Shown: one piece after another, positions 18,466-31,100 of the stretch
Position numbering within the stretch: position 1 is the stretch's first letter
How the letters are laid out: the number at the start of each line of letters is the position of its first letter
Source of the DNA: Siderastrea siderea
Taxonomy: Eukaryota; Cnidaria; Anthozoa; Scleractinia; Rhizangiidae
NCBI GenBank assembly: GCA_964030785.1
Contig: OZ034970.1
Coordinates: 18,932,134 to 18,996,133 of the forward strand
Reading direction: 5' to 3'
DNA length: 64,000 nucleotides
The notes under the pieces: generated by a model
What the model was told of the DNA's origin: nothing
The model's input: the letters and a program-made list of their open reading frames with translations, nothing else
Database searches by the model: none
Position numbers and translations under genes: made by a program

Positions 18466-21355
18466 AGGGAAGTCGATTTTGCAAATATTGCCAGCCAAAG
18501 CTGAAATGGCTGGTGTTTTGAGGATTTCGATGTCGCCAGTACGACGCAACACGAGTTTTCTCTATCACGAGTGACGTGAGAACTCAACTTTGCAGAAAAT
18601 GCGAGAGAAAACTCATACCTCCTGTTTTACGATGACTCATGTTTTTTGTACATTCTCCAAGTTTGAGTGTTGTACGACGCCCAACTAGTATTCTCCGTTA
18701 TGAGTGATGTCAGAACTCAATTTTTCAGAAGCTGCCGCAGACAACTTATACCTCCTGTAGTACGATGACATTTATGTCTCTTGTACATTCGGCAAGCTTG
18801 AAACTTGTATGACGCTCAATCAGCATTCTCTGTTATGAATGAGGTGAATACTCAACTTTTCAGAAAGTGCTTAAAACTACCCATACTTCCTGTTTTACGA
18901 TGACTTTTCTTCCCTCTTGCACATTCTGTAAGTTTCATACTTGTACGTCGCCCAATCAGTATTCTCTGTTATGGGTGAGGTGAACACTCAAATTTTCAGA
19001 AAAAGCTGAAAACAACTCAGACTTCCTGTTTTACGGTGACTGTTGTACATTCTGGAAGTTTCATTCTGACGCCCAACCAGTATTCTCCGTCATGAGTGAC
19101 GCGAGAACTCTACTTTTCAGAAAGGGCTGGAGACAACTCATACCTCCTGGTTGGTGATGATTTTGGTGACCTCTGTGCATTCTACAAGTTTAAGTTTTGT
19201 AGGACGCACCTCCAGTATTTTTCCTTTTGACTGACAAGAGAACCCAATTTTGGAGAAAGTGCCGGAGACAACTCATTCCTCCTGTTTCACGATGACACGT
19301 GTGTCTTTTGTACAAAAAAAAAAATTTTCCGAGTCTTGTACGACCCCAACTAGTATTCTGCGTTGTGAGTACTGTAAAAACTCAAGGCTGTGCCAGAGAC
19401 AACTCATACCTCCTGTTTTACAATGACTTTTATGTCTCTTTTAACATTCTGGAAGTTTGAGTCTTGTACTCCGCCCAACCAGTATTCTCCGTTATGAGTG
19501 ACGTGAGAAGTCAACTTTTTAGAAGGTGCCAGAGACAACTCATACCTCCTGGTTGGTGATGATTTTGATGACTCCTGTGTATTCTGCAGGTTTAAGTTTT
19601 GTAGGACGCACCACCAGTATTTTTTCTTTTGACTGACAAGAGAACCCAATTTTGGAGAAAGTGCTGGAAACTCAGACGTTCTGTTTCACGATGATTTTAA
19701 TGCCCTTAGTATATTCTTGAAGTTTCTGCGTGGTACGACGGAAAACCAATTTTCTTCGCTATAAGTAACTAGATAAGTCCATTTTGCAAAAATTGTCAGG
19801 CACAGCTGAAATCGCTGGTTTTTTGAGGATTTCGATATCGGCAGTACATTCTGTAAGGTTACGTCCTGTACGACGCAAGACCAGTTTACTCTATGATGAG
19901 TGGCGTGAGAACTCAACTTTTCAGAAAGTGCCAGAGACAACTCATACCTCCAGTTTTACGATGCCTTTAATGTGTTTTGTATTATACACTCTGCAAGTTT
20001 GAATCTGCTACGACGCACAACCAGTATTCTCCGTGATGAGTTACGCGAGAGTACACCTTTGCGAAAGTGCCAGAAACATTTCATTCTTCCTTTTTTACTA
20101 CGACTCATGTCTTTTGTACGTTCTGCAAGTTTAAGTCTTATACGCCGCCCGACCAGTGTTCACCGTCATGAGTGACGTGAGAACTCATCTCTTAAGAGAG
20201 TGCCGGAAACAACTTCTACCTCATGTTTTACGATGTTTTTGATGACTCGTGTACATTTTGCATATTAAGTCTTGTTGAACTTACAACCAGTATTCTCCGT
20301 TATTAGCGGCGGGGGAACTAAATTTTTCAGAAAGTGCCTGAGACAAGTCATATACCTTCTGTTTCACGATGATTTTAATGTCCTTAGTGCATTGTTCAGG
20401 TTTCAGCCTGGTACAACACAAAACAAATTTTTATCATTATGAGTCACTGATAACTCGATTTTTCAAAAGTTACCAGGCACAACTGAAATCGTCGCTTATA
20501 TGAGGATTTTGATATTGGAAGTCGTTCTGCAAGTTTACGCCCTGTACGACCCAAGACGAGTTTTCTCCGTCGTGAGTGACGTGAGAACTAAACTCTTCAA
20601 AAAGTGCCCAAGACAACTTATGCCTCCTGTTTTATGATGACATTTATGTCTCTTGTACATTCTGCAAGTTTGACACTTGTACGTCACCCAATCAGTATTC
20701 TCTGTTTTGACTGAGATGAATACTCAACTTTTCAGAAAGTGCTGAAACACCTCAGACTTCCTGTTTTACGGTGACTTTTATGTCTCTTGTACATTCTGGA
20801 AGTTTCAGTCTTGTACGATGCCCAACCAGTATTGCCTGTTATGAGTGACGTGAGAACTCAACTTTTCAGAAAGTGCAGGAGACAACTCATACCTCCTGGT
20901 TTGCATTGATTTTGAGGACTCCTGTACATTCTGGTACTTTAAGTGTCCTAGGACGCACCACCAGTATTTTTCGCTTTCCTGACGGGAGAACCCAATTTTG
21001 GAGAAAGCGCCGGAGAGAAGTCATACCTCCTGTTTTACGATGACTCTAAAGTCTTTGGTACATTCTCCAACTCTGAGTCTTGTACGACGCCCTACTAGTA
21101 TTCTCCGTTATGAGTGATGTCAGAACTCAAATTTTCAGAAACTGCCGAAGACAACTTATACCTCCTGTTTTACGATGACGTTTATGTCTCTTGTACATTC
21201 TGCAAGTTTGAGACTTGCACGACGCCCAATCAGTATTCTCCGTTATGAGCGACGTGAGAACTCAACTTCTCAGAAAGCGACGGAGACAACTCATACCTCC
21301 TGGCTTGCGATGATTTTGACGACTCCTGTACATTCTGCAAGTTTAAGTCTTGTCA
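18466..21355. repeat. Satellite array, block 3
   Basis: Same monomer families as blocks 1 and 2, with the GAGGATTTCGATATCG type near 18520, 19825 and 20498. The block ends inside a monomer at GTTTAAGTCTTGT. Confidence 0.95.
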
Positions 21356-22293
21356 TCACGAGCCAGAGAGAACCGGAAGTTTAAAAATTTGCAAGGTCTG
21401 GTTGCTACGGAGTGACGTCATGGTATTCGGCTTGCGGTTTCACTCCCTCATCGTTTCAATAGGGCTCTTTTGATAATTCTAAAGAGGTTAGGTTTCATAA
21501 ATATTTTGAGCAGGGCGGAAAAATTCGATTACTGAATCCTTTACTCTTTTCCTTCTGCAAATGGTTGCTTTCGATAATTGGCGGGTTGGAATTTCAACAA
21601 GCCCTTCATCCAGCTGCTAAATTAGATCTGTGAAATGTGGCGTTTCAGTGTAGCCCATTCACTGGCAAGTTTTTTCAACGAAGTGGCCACAAGTATCAGC
21701 TCGCAGACATGGTGGGCTTTCTGGTCTTTCTAACCGGAGAGTTACCAAAGAAGAGTTGTTTCGTATTCGGTAAAGCAAGCAAAGCATGATATCGGCGAAA
21801 ATTACCTACAAACAATGCAGTACAGACTACAAATCACTACGGCGAAACGTCTTCAGGTAATAGAAGGGATCGACTGTAACATGTAGCTGGTAGTCTAGCG
21901 AAATAACCGTACAACGAGGTAAGTTATTCCTTCGATCGTTTTCTTTAGGTAAGGTAAACGCTTGCGTCAGTTAGCTCGCAGTCTCATTTTTCAGGGATAA
22001 TCGAGCGAAAAAAAGAGCAGCACCGAGCGCCAAAATCGCCTGCCGCGTGGAAACGTGGACCGCGGGTGATGAGCTGCCTGTGTAAGCGCGCGCCACGTTT
22101 ATATTTATTTTTAAAGAAAGGAAGCTCTTTCACGAATGTGGTTTTCAAAGAGGTCCTTAACAAAGTAACTAAACTAAACATCTATGAACTCTTTCCCAAG
22201 AAAATAAACAAGTAAACAAGAAGCCCCGTTATACACTTTGTAGTAAAAATACATAATTGAGTTGACACGCACATTTGAATACCTTTTCTCGTT

Positions 22294-22573
22294 CACCCAG
22301 GTTGGAGTCCGTGGCATCACCGTATGCCAGAGCGCTTCTGGGATATGCAACATAATAAACACTTTGAGACAAAATTAAGAGAAATGTTGTTTATCTTTTC
22401 CTGGTTCACCCAGGTTGGAGTGCATGGCATCACCGTATGTCTGAGCGCTTCTGAGATATGCAACATAACAAACATTTTGAGACAGAATTTTAGACAAATG
22501 TTGATATCTTTTCCTGGTTCACCTAGGTTGGAGTCCATGGCTTTATCGTTTGCCTGAGCGCTTCTGGGATAAA
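22294..22573. repeat. Minisatellite, about 113-bp unit, 2.5 copies
   Basis: CACCCAGGTTGGAGTCCGTG at 22294 recurs at 22407 and 22520 with a few substitutions, followed by GAGCGCTTCTGGGATATGCA-like sequence in each unit. Confidence 0.85.
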
Positions 22574-23710
22574 AGTCACACATTTTCCGTACTTTTTCTG
22601 AAGAATTGCCCTCCAATTTAGTGAAAAAAAAAAAAGATTATTGTCTTATTGTCAATAGCCCTCCTCCCCAAAGAAAAATCCTACCTTAAAGATAAGCCCC
22701 TGAAAAAACGGTCTGGAATTATTGCCTTATTTTATCATCGCACGCAAGGCCTGTGTATTTCACGGTCGCCTGCTAAGTGGTCACTTTGTTTTCTTTCGAC
22801 TAAATATTTCCTTTTTCTGATGCTTGTGGCTATTGTCCGTGCAACAAAAGAACCCCCAAACACTTCAGTTAGTCAGGAGCCCTGCGCTGTCGTATGCTGT
22901 CCGTATTTCGCAAGTTGGAACCAGAATAAATTTGGAGGTGCGTATAATTATTCCAGTGCGACTTTCGAACCGGTGTGAGTTTAGTTTACTTCGCTCTGTA
23001 TTTATTTTACATCATACCGGAAAGTATACGAGAAGACATGGCACAAAGGACACGCGAGAGACGCGAGCGAGCGCGAAAATTGCCTGCGGCGACATGTCAG
23101 GGTGTTCTTTTTGCTTGACTATTCTTGAGTGAAAAGAGACTGCTCGGACGTAGCCTAGATACTGGTCCAGAATCCTATGTCGGTAAAATTCAGTCTTTGT
23201 CATTCATCGTCCGAAAAACGGAATATGTAAACGCGGTATAAATCTCCTACCAGAAAAGGATAATATTAGCTCGTCTGGAAGAAATTTAACCGGCTGATAA
23301 TTCCACGTAGTATTTTAGCGTTGATATCCTCGTTTCAGGCTTAGCCGATCGAGTGAAGCAGGGTGTAATGTTTAATTATTTTTCAGCATAACTAACGCCA
23401 GGACAGTGTGCTTGAGTATAGGTAATTTTTTTTTATTTGCCGATGGAGATCCGTCGCGTGGTCAACAGCCTAAATTTTTCTTCTTCAAGGCTATACGTTT
23501 TTAAGCGATTTTCTACCACACCGCAGTTAAAACTTGTTTATGTATCTTTCAAACGCCATCAATAGCAGTAGAATAAATTAAAACAAGCGATAAAGAATTT
23601 CACACCTAGAGATTATTACACATTTGCACGAAAATTAACCCCTAAGTGGAACAGAAACAATCATCAAAACAGATTTAATTACGTTGGAATGCTAGTAAGT
23701 CACTGGGCTT

Positions 23711-23751
23711 CCCGCTGAGATACGTGCCTTGAAGACACGTATCTCTGCGGG
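23711..23751. repeat. 16-bp stem hairpin near the insertion's right border
   Basis: CCCGCTGAGATACGTG and CACGTATCTCTGCGGG pair with one mismatch around a 9-nt loop. Confidence 0.75.
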
Positions 23752-23794
23752 ATCCAAAGGTAATTTTTGGTTGAGCGTCTGCCTCGTTATGTTA

Positions 23795-24410
23795 CGCCCA
23801 GCTAGTATTCTCCGTTATTGTTGACGGGGGAACTGAATTTTCCAGGAAGTGCAAGAGACAACTCATACCTCCTGTCTTACGATGACTCTTATGTGTTTTG
23901 TACATTCTCCAAGTTTGAGTCTCGTACGACGCCCAACTAGTATTGCAAGTTATGAGTGATGTCAGAACTCAACTTTTCAGAAACTGCCGAAGACAACTTA
24001 TACCTCCTGTTCTACGATCACATTTGTGTCTCTTGTACATTCTGCAGGTTTGAGACTTGTACGATACCCAATTTGTATTCTCTGGTGTGAGTGAGGTGAA
24101 TACTCAACTTTTCAGAAAGTGCCGAAAACAACTCATACTTCCTGTTATACGAAGACTTGTATGTCTCTTGTAACATTCTAGAAGTTTGAGTCTTGTACGA
24201 CGCCCAAGCAGTATTTTCCGTTATAAGTGACGTGAGAACTCTAAACTTTTCAGAAACCACCGAAGACAACTCATACCTCCTGGCTTGCGATGATGTTGAT
24301 GACTGCTGTACATTCTGCAAGTTTAAGTCTTGTAGGACGCACAACCAGTATTCTCCGTTATGAGTGACGGGGGAACTGAATTTTTCAGAAAGTGCTAAGA
24401 CAGGTCATAT
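23795..24410. repeat. Satellite array, block 4
   Basis: About 4.5 monomers of the usual type. The block ends at CAGGTCATAT, which in other monomers continues ACCTTCTGTTTCACG; that continuation is found at 28243. Confidence 0.95.
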
Positions 24411-24550
24411 AGGTGGTAGTAATAGTTAATACAAGTTAATGGTGAGCATGTATTGTACATAGCTAGGAATCGCATTTCATTTTTGTAACCTCGTGTGTCG
24501 TATCGGTCGGTTCGCTTGCTCCGTGAGTTGTTGTATGTCTCATATTTATT

Positions 24551-25587
24551 ATGCCTTCTAAGCGCAAATCTCTTTGCCCTGGCTGCAAGACGCCGAAGCA
24601 GAACCATACCTTCGCTGCCCCGAGCAAGCACTGTGCCGGACCGCCAGTTAAGAACGAGATTCTTGACGACGAATTCTCAGAAAGCGCCATGCCATGAAAA
24701 AATCTGTTTCTTCATCTTCGGCCGAGAGCGGCCCGCAAAAGCAACTTGAATCGCAGCAGCTTCTTGACGCGATGCGGAATCTGTCCCTGCAGTTGGAAAG
24801 TCTCACGAACGAGCAGACGACAAGAAAAAAAACAAATGGATGAAATCTCCGCTGGGAACGCACCCAAAACAACTCGCGAGGATACAAGTCGCTGTTCAGG
24901 CCCAGTTAAACAAGCGTCCAAAGCTCACCATCTGCCGGAAAAATTCGTCGCATCCGCCATCAATGGTGAGTACGTGGATTTTTCAGAGGTATTATCTTCT
25001 TTAAGCGTTTTGTGACCCAGTCACAACGACGAGGGTATGTTGCGCACGCTGTTGGGCGACCTAATCCCTATTGCGAGGCCTCCACGCAAGCGTCTCGTTG
25101 ACTCGTTTGATGTCTGGCTGCAAGTGGACCAAGTACGAGATGGAAATTGTTTCTACGCAGCCCGAGCGATACCTGGAGCTGGCAGCCTACCGGGAACAGA
25201 TCCAGCTTGGACGTACAAACGCGCGTCCACGCGGCCTCACGCAAGGATGCTCAAGCTCGCCTTGACGTCTTGGATACAACCTTGTATACAACCGTCCTCG
25301 AAGCTTCCGCCCTTCGCCTCCATCCGAAGCAATGTACCCGTTGCAAGTCCTTCGACCATCTAGTGCGGGATTGTCCCTTTCTCGCGCAAGAGAAACCACA
25401 AGAGGCGGCGAGCGGTCCATCGCAGCCCTCGGTCAACGGCACGTCGGCGACCGACACTTGGAAATTGCAGAAGTGGTTCACAGCCGCAGGCCAGGAAGGC
25501 TGCAACCTTTATCAACGAAAGTGGTGTAACCTCGGAGAGGCCTGCAAGCGAGCCCACGTGTGCAAAGCTTGTCGGTTTATTACGTGA
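24551..25587 (+). pseudogene. gag-like protein of the DIRS/Ngaro-type element, frameshifted
   Basis: Begins MPSKRKSLCPGCKTPKQNHT at 24551, then shifts frame several times. Recognisable pieces are QLESQQLLDAMRNLSLQLES (coil-like), LPEKFVASAINGEYVDFSEV, AWTKYEMEIVSTQPERYLEL, and at the C-terminus CTRCKSFDHLVRDCPF (zinc-knuckle-like) with CNLYQRKWCNLGEACKRAHV plus CKAC. The paired Cys/His C-terminal module is typical of gag in tyrosine-recombinase retroelements. At least three frame changes are needed to connect these pieces. Confidence 0.7.
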
Positions 25588-25609
25588 CATTGATTTTGGA
25601 GTACGCGTT

Positions 25610-27108
25610 GGCTATCAACCTGCAACCCGCGCTTTTCAAACATACGACAATCATTTATCGGCGAGAACTCATCCCGGGCCCGTGGCCCTCGAGATTGAAC
25701 GTGAACTTGATTTAAACCGTAACGTTGAACCGTTTCTTGCTCCGCCCTTTCAACATTTCACTGGTTCACCTTTGGGTGCGATCCCCAAGAAGCACTCACC
25801 GCCAGTCAAGTGGCGTATAATACATGACTTATCGTGGCCAGCCGGCCTTTCGATTAACGATGGAATTCCTAAGGACTTGTTTTCGTGCAATTATGATTCG
25901 CTCGACTGCGCAATAACACTACTTAAGCACTTCGGCCCCGGTGCTCTTATGAGTAAACTGGACCTCTCTGACGCTTTTCGCCACGTCCTTGTTCATGACG
26001 GGGACTGGGAACTGCTCGGATCCACATGGCCCGTGGAGAATGACAGTACTGTTGTTACTGGCTATTTCTTTGACACTTTTCTTCCTTTTGGTCTTCGGAG
26101 TTCGCCCGCTCTCTTTCTTAAATTCTTCGACGGGCTCAAGTTTGTCATGTCGTCTAAAGGGGCGTCCCCTAACTATCTTCTCATTGACGATTTCTGGACT
26201 TGCGGCCCGCTTTCTCCTGCTCCACACTGCCAGAATTCGCTTGATCCTATGCTGAAAATGTGCAATGAGCTTGGTTTCAAAACCAACCCGGAAAAAACAG
26301 TTCAACCGAACACGAACTTGATCCTTCTTAGAATCAAATTTGACTCAATTGCTCAGGAATCACGCATTGACCAAGCTCGACTAACTGAAACTTTACACAT
26401 GTTGGATAAATGGCCGTCCCGTAAACATTGTACTAAGCACCAATTGCAGTCACTAATTGGAAAGCTTCAATCTATTTGTTTTGTAAGCCGCCCGGGAAGA
26501 ACCTTTCTTCGCTGCATGATCGACTTACTCACCAAGGTCACACACCCTTCTCATCGCATCCGCCTAACCGTCGCCTTTCGTAAGGATTTTCACTGGTGGC
26601 AGACCTTTCTTACCTCGTGGAACGGTCGTAGTTTCTTCCACGAGGACGAATGGCTGTCAAGTTCTTCTTTGGAACTTTTCACGGACGCCAGCCACGCAGC
26701 GCCTATTTCGCTGGTGAATGGTTTTCTTGTTCGTTTACGGATCATCGCATTCCCCTGTCCAGGTCCATTACGTTTAAGGAACTTTACGGTATTACGGCAG
26801 CGGTGTCCACATGGGCACCTTCACTTGCTTCTCGGAACGTGTTATTTCACTGTGACAATCAGTTAGTTGTACACATCCTCTCCTCTGGTAGCAGTCGTTA
26901 CACACATATCATGTCTATGTTGCGTTATTTGTTCTATGTCTGCACTTCACGCGACATCATGTTACGTGCTGTACACATCCCAGGTGTGACCAATTGCTTT
27001 GCTGACTGCCTCTCTCGTTTGCAGGTAACCAACTTTCACCGCCTTTGTCCGACGGCCAGCAAGCATCCGACGTTCGTGGCGCGTGTTCCCTTGACCAACT
27101 TCATGTAA
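25610..27108 (+). pseudogene. Reverse transcriptase-RNase H of the DIRS/Ngaro-type element
   Basis: The RT frame is open from about 25682 to 26866. Motifs in order are SPLGAIPKKHSPPVKWRIIH, SKLDLSDAFRHVLV (first catalytic Asp), FLPFGLRSSP, and YLLIDDFW in place of the usual Y(L/V)DDF. The RNase H starts with LELFTDASH and, after a frameshift near 26700, continues in a second frame (26650-27108): KELYGITAAVSTW, VLFHCDNQLVVHIL and NCFADCLSRL. It copies element RNA and removes the RNA strand in functional relatives. The frameshift inactivates this one. Confidence 0.85.
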
Positions 27109-28034
27109 ATGCAAAAGAGTACTTTCGCTCTGGTCTCGCGGACTCTACTCATCGGACTTACAGCGCTGCCCAACGACAGTTCCTCAGCTTCTGTGATAGT
27201 TACGATCTTACTCCCTTACCGGCGTCCGAAGACACGTTAATCTTGTTCGTCATCTCCCTGGCAGCACGGATAAAGCCTCAGTCCATTAATGTTTACCTGG
27301 CCGGTGTTCGCTCTCTTCATGTTTCTAATGGTTACGAAAACCCCTTGACTCCGGGACTCCGACTTAAAAGCAAACTCTGCGCGGTATTGAACGGAATCAT
27401 TTCGCTCCACCAAAACGGAAAATGCCGATTACCTTTGATCTTCTCTGCAAACTTCATCCCTTCGTGAACTTCCGCTCTAACGACGATATTGTCTACTGTG
27501 GTCATTTCTTGTTATTACGCGCCGGAGAGTTTACGTTACGCAACAAGGAGCGCTTTGACTCCTCACGCAATCTGGCACTCGGTGACGTCACTTCTCAGCA
27601 GTCTCTAGACGGTCAGCACTACTGGATGGTGCACATAAACCAGTCGAAAACTGACCAACGACGCGAGGGAGTGACCCTTTATGTCTCACACAAACCATCC
27701 AGTCTGCCCAGCCTGCGCAATGAAATCTAACCTTGCTCTTCAACGGAGCCGCCCTAATATGTCCGAAGATTCGCCGCTCTTCCTGTTAGAGCGTCTCACA
27801 GGGAGCGTCTTCCTGTTAGAGCCACTCATTGGTGTAGATCCTACAGCTTATAGCAGACACAGCTTCAGGATCGGTGGCGCCACATCTGCTTCTTTGGCTG
27901 GTCTTGCTGACTACGAGATTCAAATGTTAGGTCGCTGGAAATCAGACTGTTACAAAAATTATGTTCGTTCTCCGCTAAATGTCCTGCTCCAGTTTCCTCT
28001 GCGAATAGCAAAGACTGCGTTGATAACTTATTAA
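27045..28034 (+). pseudogene. Tyrosine recombinase of the DIRS/Ngaro-type element
   Basis: Three overlapping frames (27045-27467, 27422-27730, 27681-28034) carry successive parts. The first has an N-terminal core-binding region with DSTHRTYSAAQRQFLSFC. The second has the first catalytic Arg in FLLLRAGEF. The third has SRHSFRIGGATSA (H-x-x-R) and MLGRWKSDCYKNYVRS with the candidate nucleophile Tyr. In living elements it inserts a circular DNA copy without target duplication. Two frameshifts break it. Confidence 0.85.
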
Positions 28035-28135
28035 TATGCTAATCCCTACTACCAGAACACTCAAGATTCCTAGTGAAAAGCTAATTTTTTTATTTTCACT
28101 TTTATTTTCCCTTAGTTTCTCTTACCGGAACTTTA

Positions 28136-28177
28136 CCATTTGGGCATTTATTTGGGCAGTTGTATTTGCCCAAATGG
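28136..28177. repeat. 11-bp inverted repeat near the retroelement 3' end
   Basis: CCATTTGGGCA (28136-28146) pairs with TGCCCAAATGG (28167-28177), giving a perfect hairpin about 65 bp before the end of the element. It may be a terminator-like or terminal structure. Confidence 0.7.
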
Positions 28178-31100
28178 AAAATATATGTAGCTGCCCCTCG
28201 ACGGCCCACATACGTACGATTGTTGTCCTTATTGCGTGATCAACTTCTGTTTCACCATGATTTGAATGTCCTTAGTGGGTCTTAGTGCATTCTTCAAGTT
28301 TCAGCCTGGTACGACAAAAAACCAATTTTCTTCATTATGAGTCACTCATAACTCGATTTTTCAAAAATTGCCAGGCACAGCATAAAGCGCAAGACTTAAA
28401 CTTTCAGCAGTTGCTCTGCAAGTTTACGCCCCGTACAACCCAAGACGAGTATTCTCTATCATGAGTGACGTGAGAACTGAACTTTTTAGAAAGTGCCAGA
28501 GACAACTCATACCTCCTGTCTTACTCAAACTTTTCAGTAACTGCCGAGGACAAATACCTCCTCTTTTACGATGATGACTCTTACGTGTTTTGCACATTCT
28601 CCAAGTTTGAGTCTTGCACGATGCCCAACTAGTATTCTCCGTTATGAGTGATGTCAGACCTCAGTTTTTCAGAAATTGCCGAAGACAACTTATACCTCCT
28701 GTTTTACGATGACATTTATGTCTCTTGTACATTCTGCAAGTTTGAGACTTGTACGACGCCCAATTTGGTTACGATAATTTTTTTGACTCCTGTACATTCT
28801 GCAAGCTTAATTCTTGTAGGGTGCACAACCACTGTTCTCCGTTATGAGTAACGGGAGAAATTATTTTTTGAGAAAGTGCCGGAGACAAGTCATACCTCCT
28901 TTTTCACGATGATTTTAATGCCCCTTGTAGGTCCTTCAAGTATCAGCCTGGTACGATGCAAAAACGAATTCTCTTCATTATGGGTCACTGGATAACTCAA
29001 TTTTCCAAATGTTGCCAGCCACAGCATAAATCGCCACTTATATGAGGATTTCGATATCGGCAGTCGCTCTGCAAGTTTACGCCCCGTACAACCCAAGACG
29101 AGTATTCTCTATCATGAGTGACGTGAGAACTCAAGTGCCAGAGACAACTCATACCTCCTGTCTTACTCAAACTCTTCAGTAACTGACGGGGACAAATACC
29201 TCCTGTTTTACGATGACATTGATGTCTCTTGTACATTCTGCAAGTTTGAGACTTGTACGACGCCCAATTTGTATTCTCTGTTATGAGTGAGGTGAATACT
29301 CAACTTTTCAGAAAGTGCTGAAAACAACTCATACTTCCTGTTATACGATGACCTTATGTGTCTTGTAACATTCTGGAAGTTTAAGTATTGTACGACGCCC
29401 AACCAGTATTCTCCGTTATGATTGACGAAAGAATTAACTTTTGAGAAAGTGCCAGAGACATTTCATACTTCCTTTTTTACGATCACTCATGTTTTTGTAC
29501 ATTCTGCAAGTTTGAGTCTTGTACGACGCCCAACCAGTATTCTCCGTTATGGGTGGTGAGAACTCATCTCTTAAGAAGGTGCCGGAAAGAACTTTTACCT
29601 CATGTTTTACGATGATTTTGATGACTCCTGTACATTTTGCATCTTTAAGTTTTGTTGGACTTACAACCAGTATTCTCCGTTATGAGGGACGGGGAACTGA
29701 ATTTTTCAGGAAGTGCCTGCGACAAGTCATATACCTTCTGTTTCACGATGATAATAATGTCCTTTATGCATTATTCAAGTTTCAGCATGGTACGACAGAA
29801 AAGCAATTTTCTATATTATGAGTCACTGATAACTCGATTTTTCAAAAGTTGCCAGGCACAGCTGAATTCGTCACTTATATGAGGATTTCGATATCGGCAG
29901 TCGTTCTGCAAGTTTGCCCCCTGTACGACTTAAGACGAGTTTTCTCCGTCATAAGTGACGTGAGAACTTAACTCTTCTAAAGAGTGCGGGAGACAACTTA
30001 TTCCTCCTGTTTTACGATCACTCTTATGTCCTTTGTACATTCTGCAACTTTGAGTCTTGTACGACTCCCAACCATTATTCTCCGTTATGAGTGACGTGAA
30101 AACTCATCATTTAAGAAAGTCTCGGAAATAACTTCTTCCTCCATTTTTAGGATGATTTTGATGACTCCTGCACAGTTTGTATGTTTGTGTCTTGTTGTAT
30201 GTTTGTGTCCAGTATTCTCCGTTATGAGTGACGGGGGAACTGAATTTTTCAGAAAGTCCCAGAGCCAAGTCATACCTTCTGTTTCACGATGATTTTGATG
30301 TCCTTAGTGCATTCTCCAAGTTCCAGCTTGATACGACACAAAACCAATTTTCTTCATTATGAGTCACTGATGACGCGATTTTCCAAATGTTGCCAGGCAC
30401 AGCATAAATCGCCGCTTATATGAGGACTTCGATATCGGCAGTCGCTCTGCAAGTTTACGCCCCGTACAACTCAAGACGAGTATTATCTATCATGAGTGAC
30501 GTGAGAACTCAACTTTTTAGAAAGTGCCAGAGACAACTCATACCTCCTGTCTTACAATGACTCTTACGTGTTTTGCACATTCTCCAAGTTTGAGTCTTGT
30601 ACGATGCCCAACTAGTATCCCCCGTTATGAGTGATGTCAGAACTCAATTTTTCAGAAATTGCCGAAGACAACTTATACCTCCTGTTTTACGATGACATTT
30701 ATGTCTCTTGTACATTCTGAAAGTTTGAGACTTGTACGACGCCCAATTTGTATTCTCTGTTATGAGTGACGTGAATACTCAACTTTTCAGAAAGGTCTGA
30801 AAACAACTCAGACTTGCATTTTTACGGTGACTTTTGTCTCTTGTAACATTCTGCAAGTTTCAGTCATGTACGACGCCCAACCAGTATTCTCCGTTATGAG
30901 TGACGTGAGAATTCAACTTTTCAGAAAGTGCTGAAGACAACTCATACCTCCTGGCCTGCAATGATTTTGATGACTCCTGTACATTTTGCAATTTTAAATC
31001 TTGTAGGACGCTCAACTAGTATTCTCCGTTATGAGTGACGGGGAAACTGAATTTTTCAGAAAGTGCCTGTGTTTGTGTCTTGTTGTATGTTTGTGTCCAG

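Larger units (their letters stand above)
21356..23794. other. 2.4-kb noncoding insertion in the satellite
   Basis: The satellite stops after AAGTTTAAGTCTTGT and resumes within the same monomer position at TACGCCCAGCTAGTATTC, so this block looks like an insertion. It has no coding ORF of note. It contains a 113-bp tandem repeat and, near its right end, a strong hairpin. I see no transposon termini. Confidence 0.55.
24411..28242 (+). mobile_element. Tyrosine-recombinase retrotransposon (DIRS/Ngaro-type), decayed
   Basis: Order on the plus strand is gag-like (24551-25587), reverse transcriptase plus RNase H (25610-27108) and tyrosine recombinase (27045-28034), without an integrase or LTR. Satellite continues cleanly across it with no target duplication, as expected for recombinase-mediated insertion. 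Split direct repeats are not found, so the DIRS or Ngaro assignment is open. Several frameshifts show that it is inactive. Confidence 0.85.

Noticed and set aside
23711..23751. Helitron 3' terminus
   Set aside because: A hairpin is present but no CTRR end follows at the expected distance and no Rep/helicase or TC start was seen.
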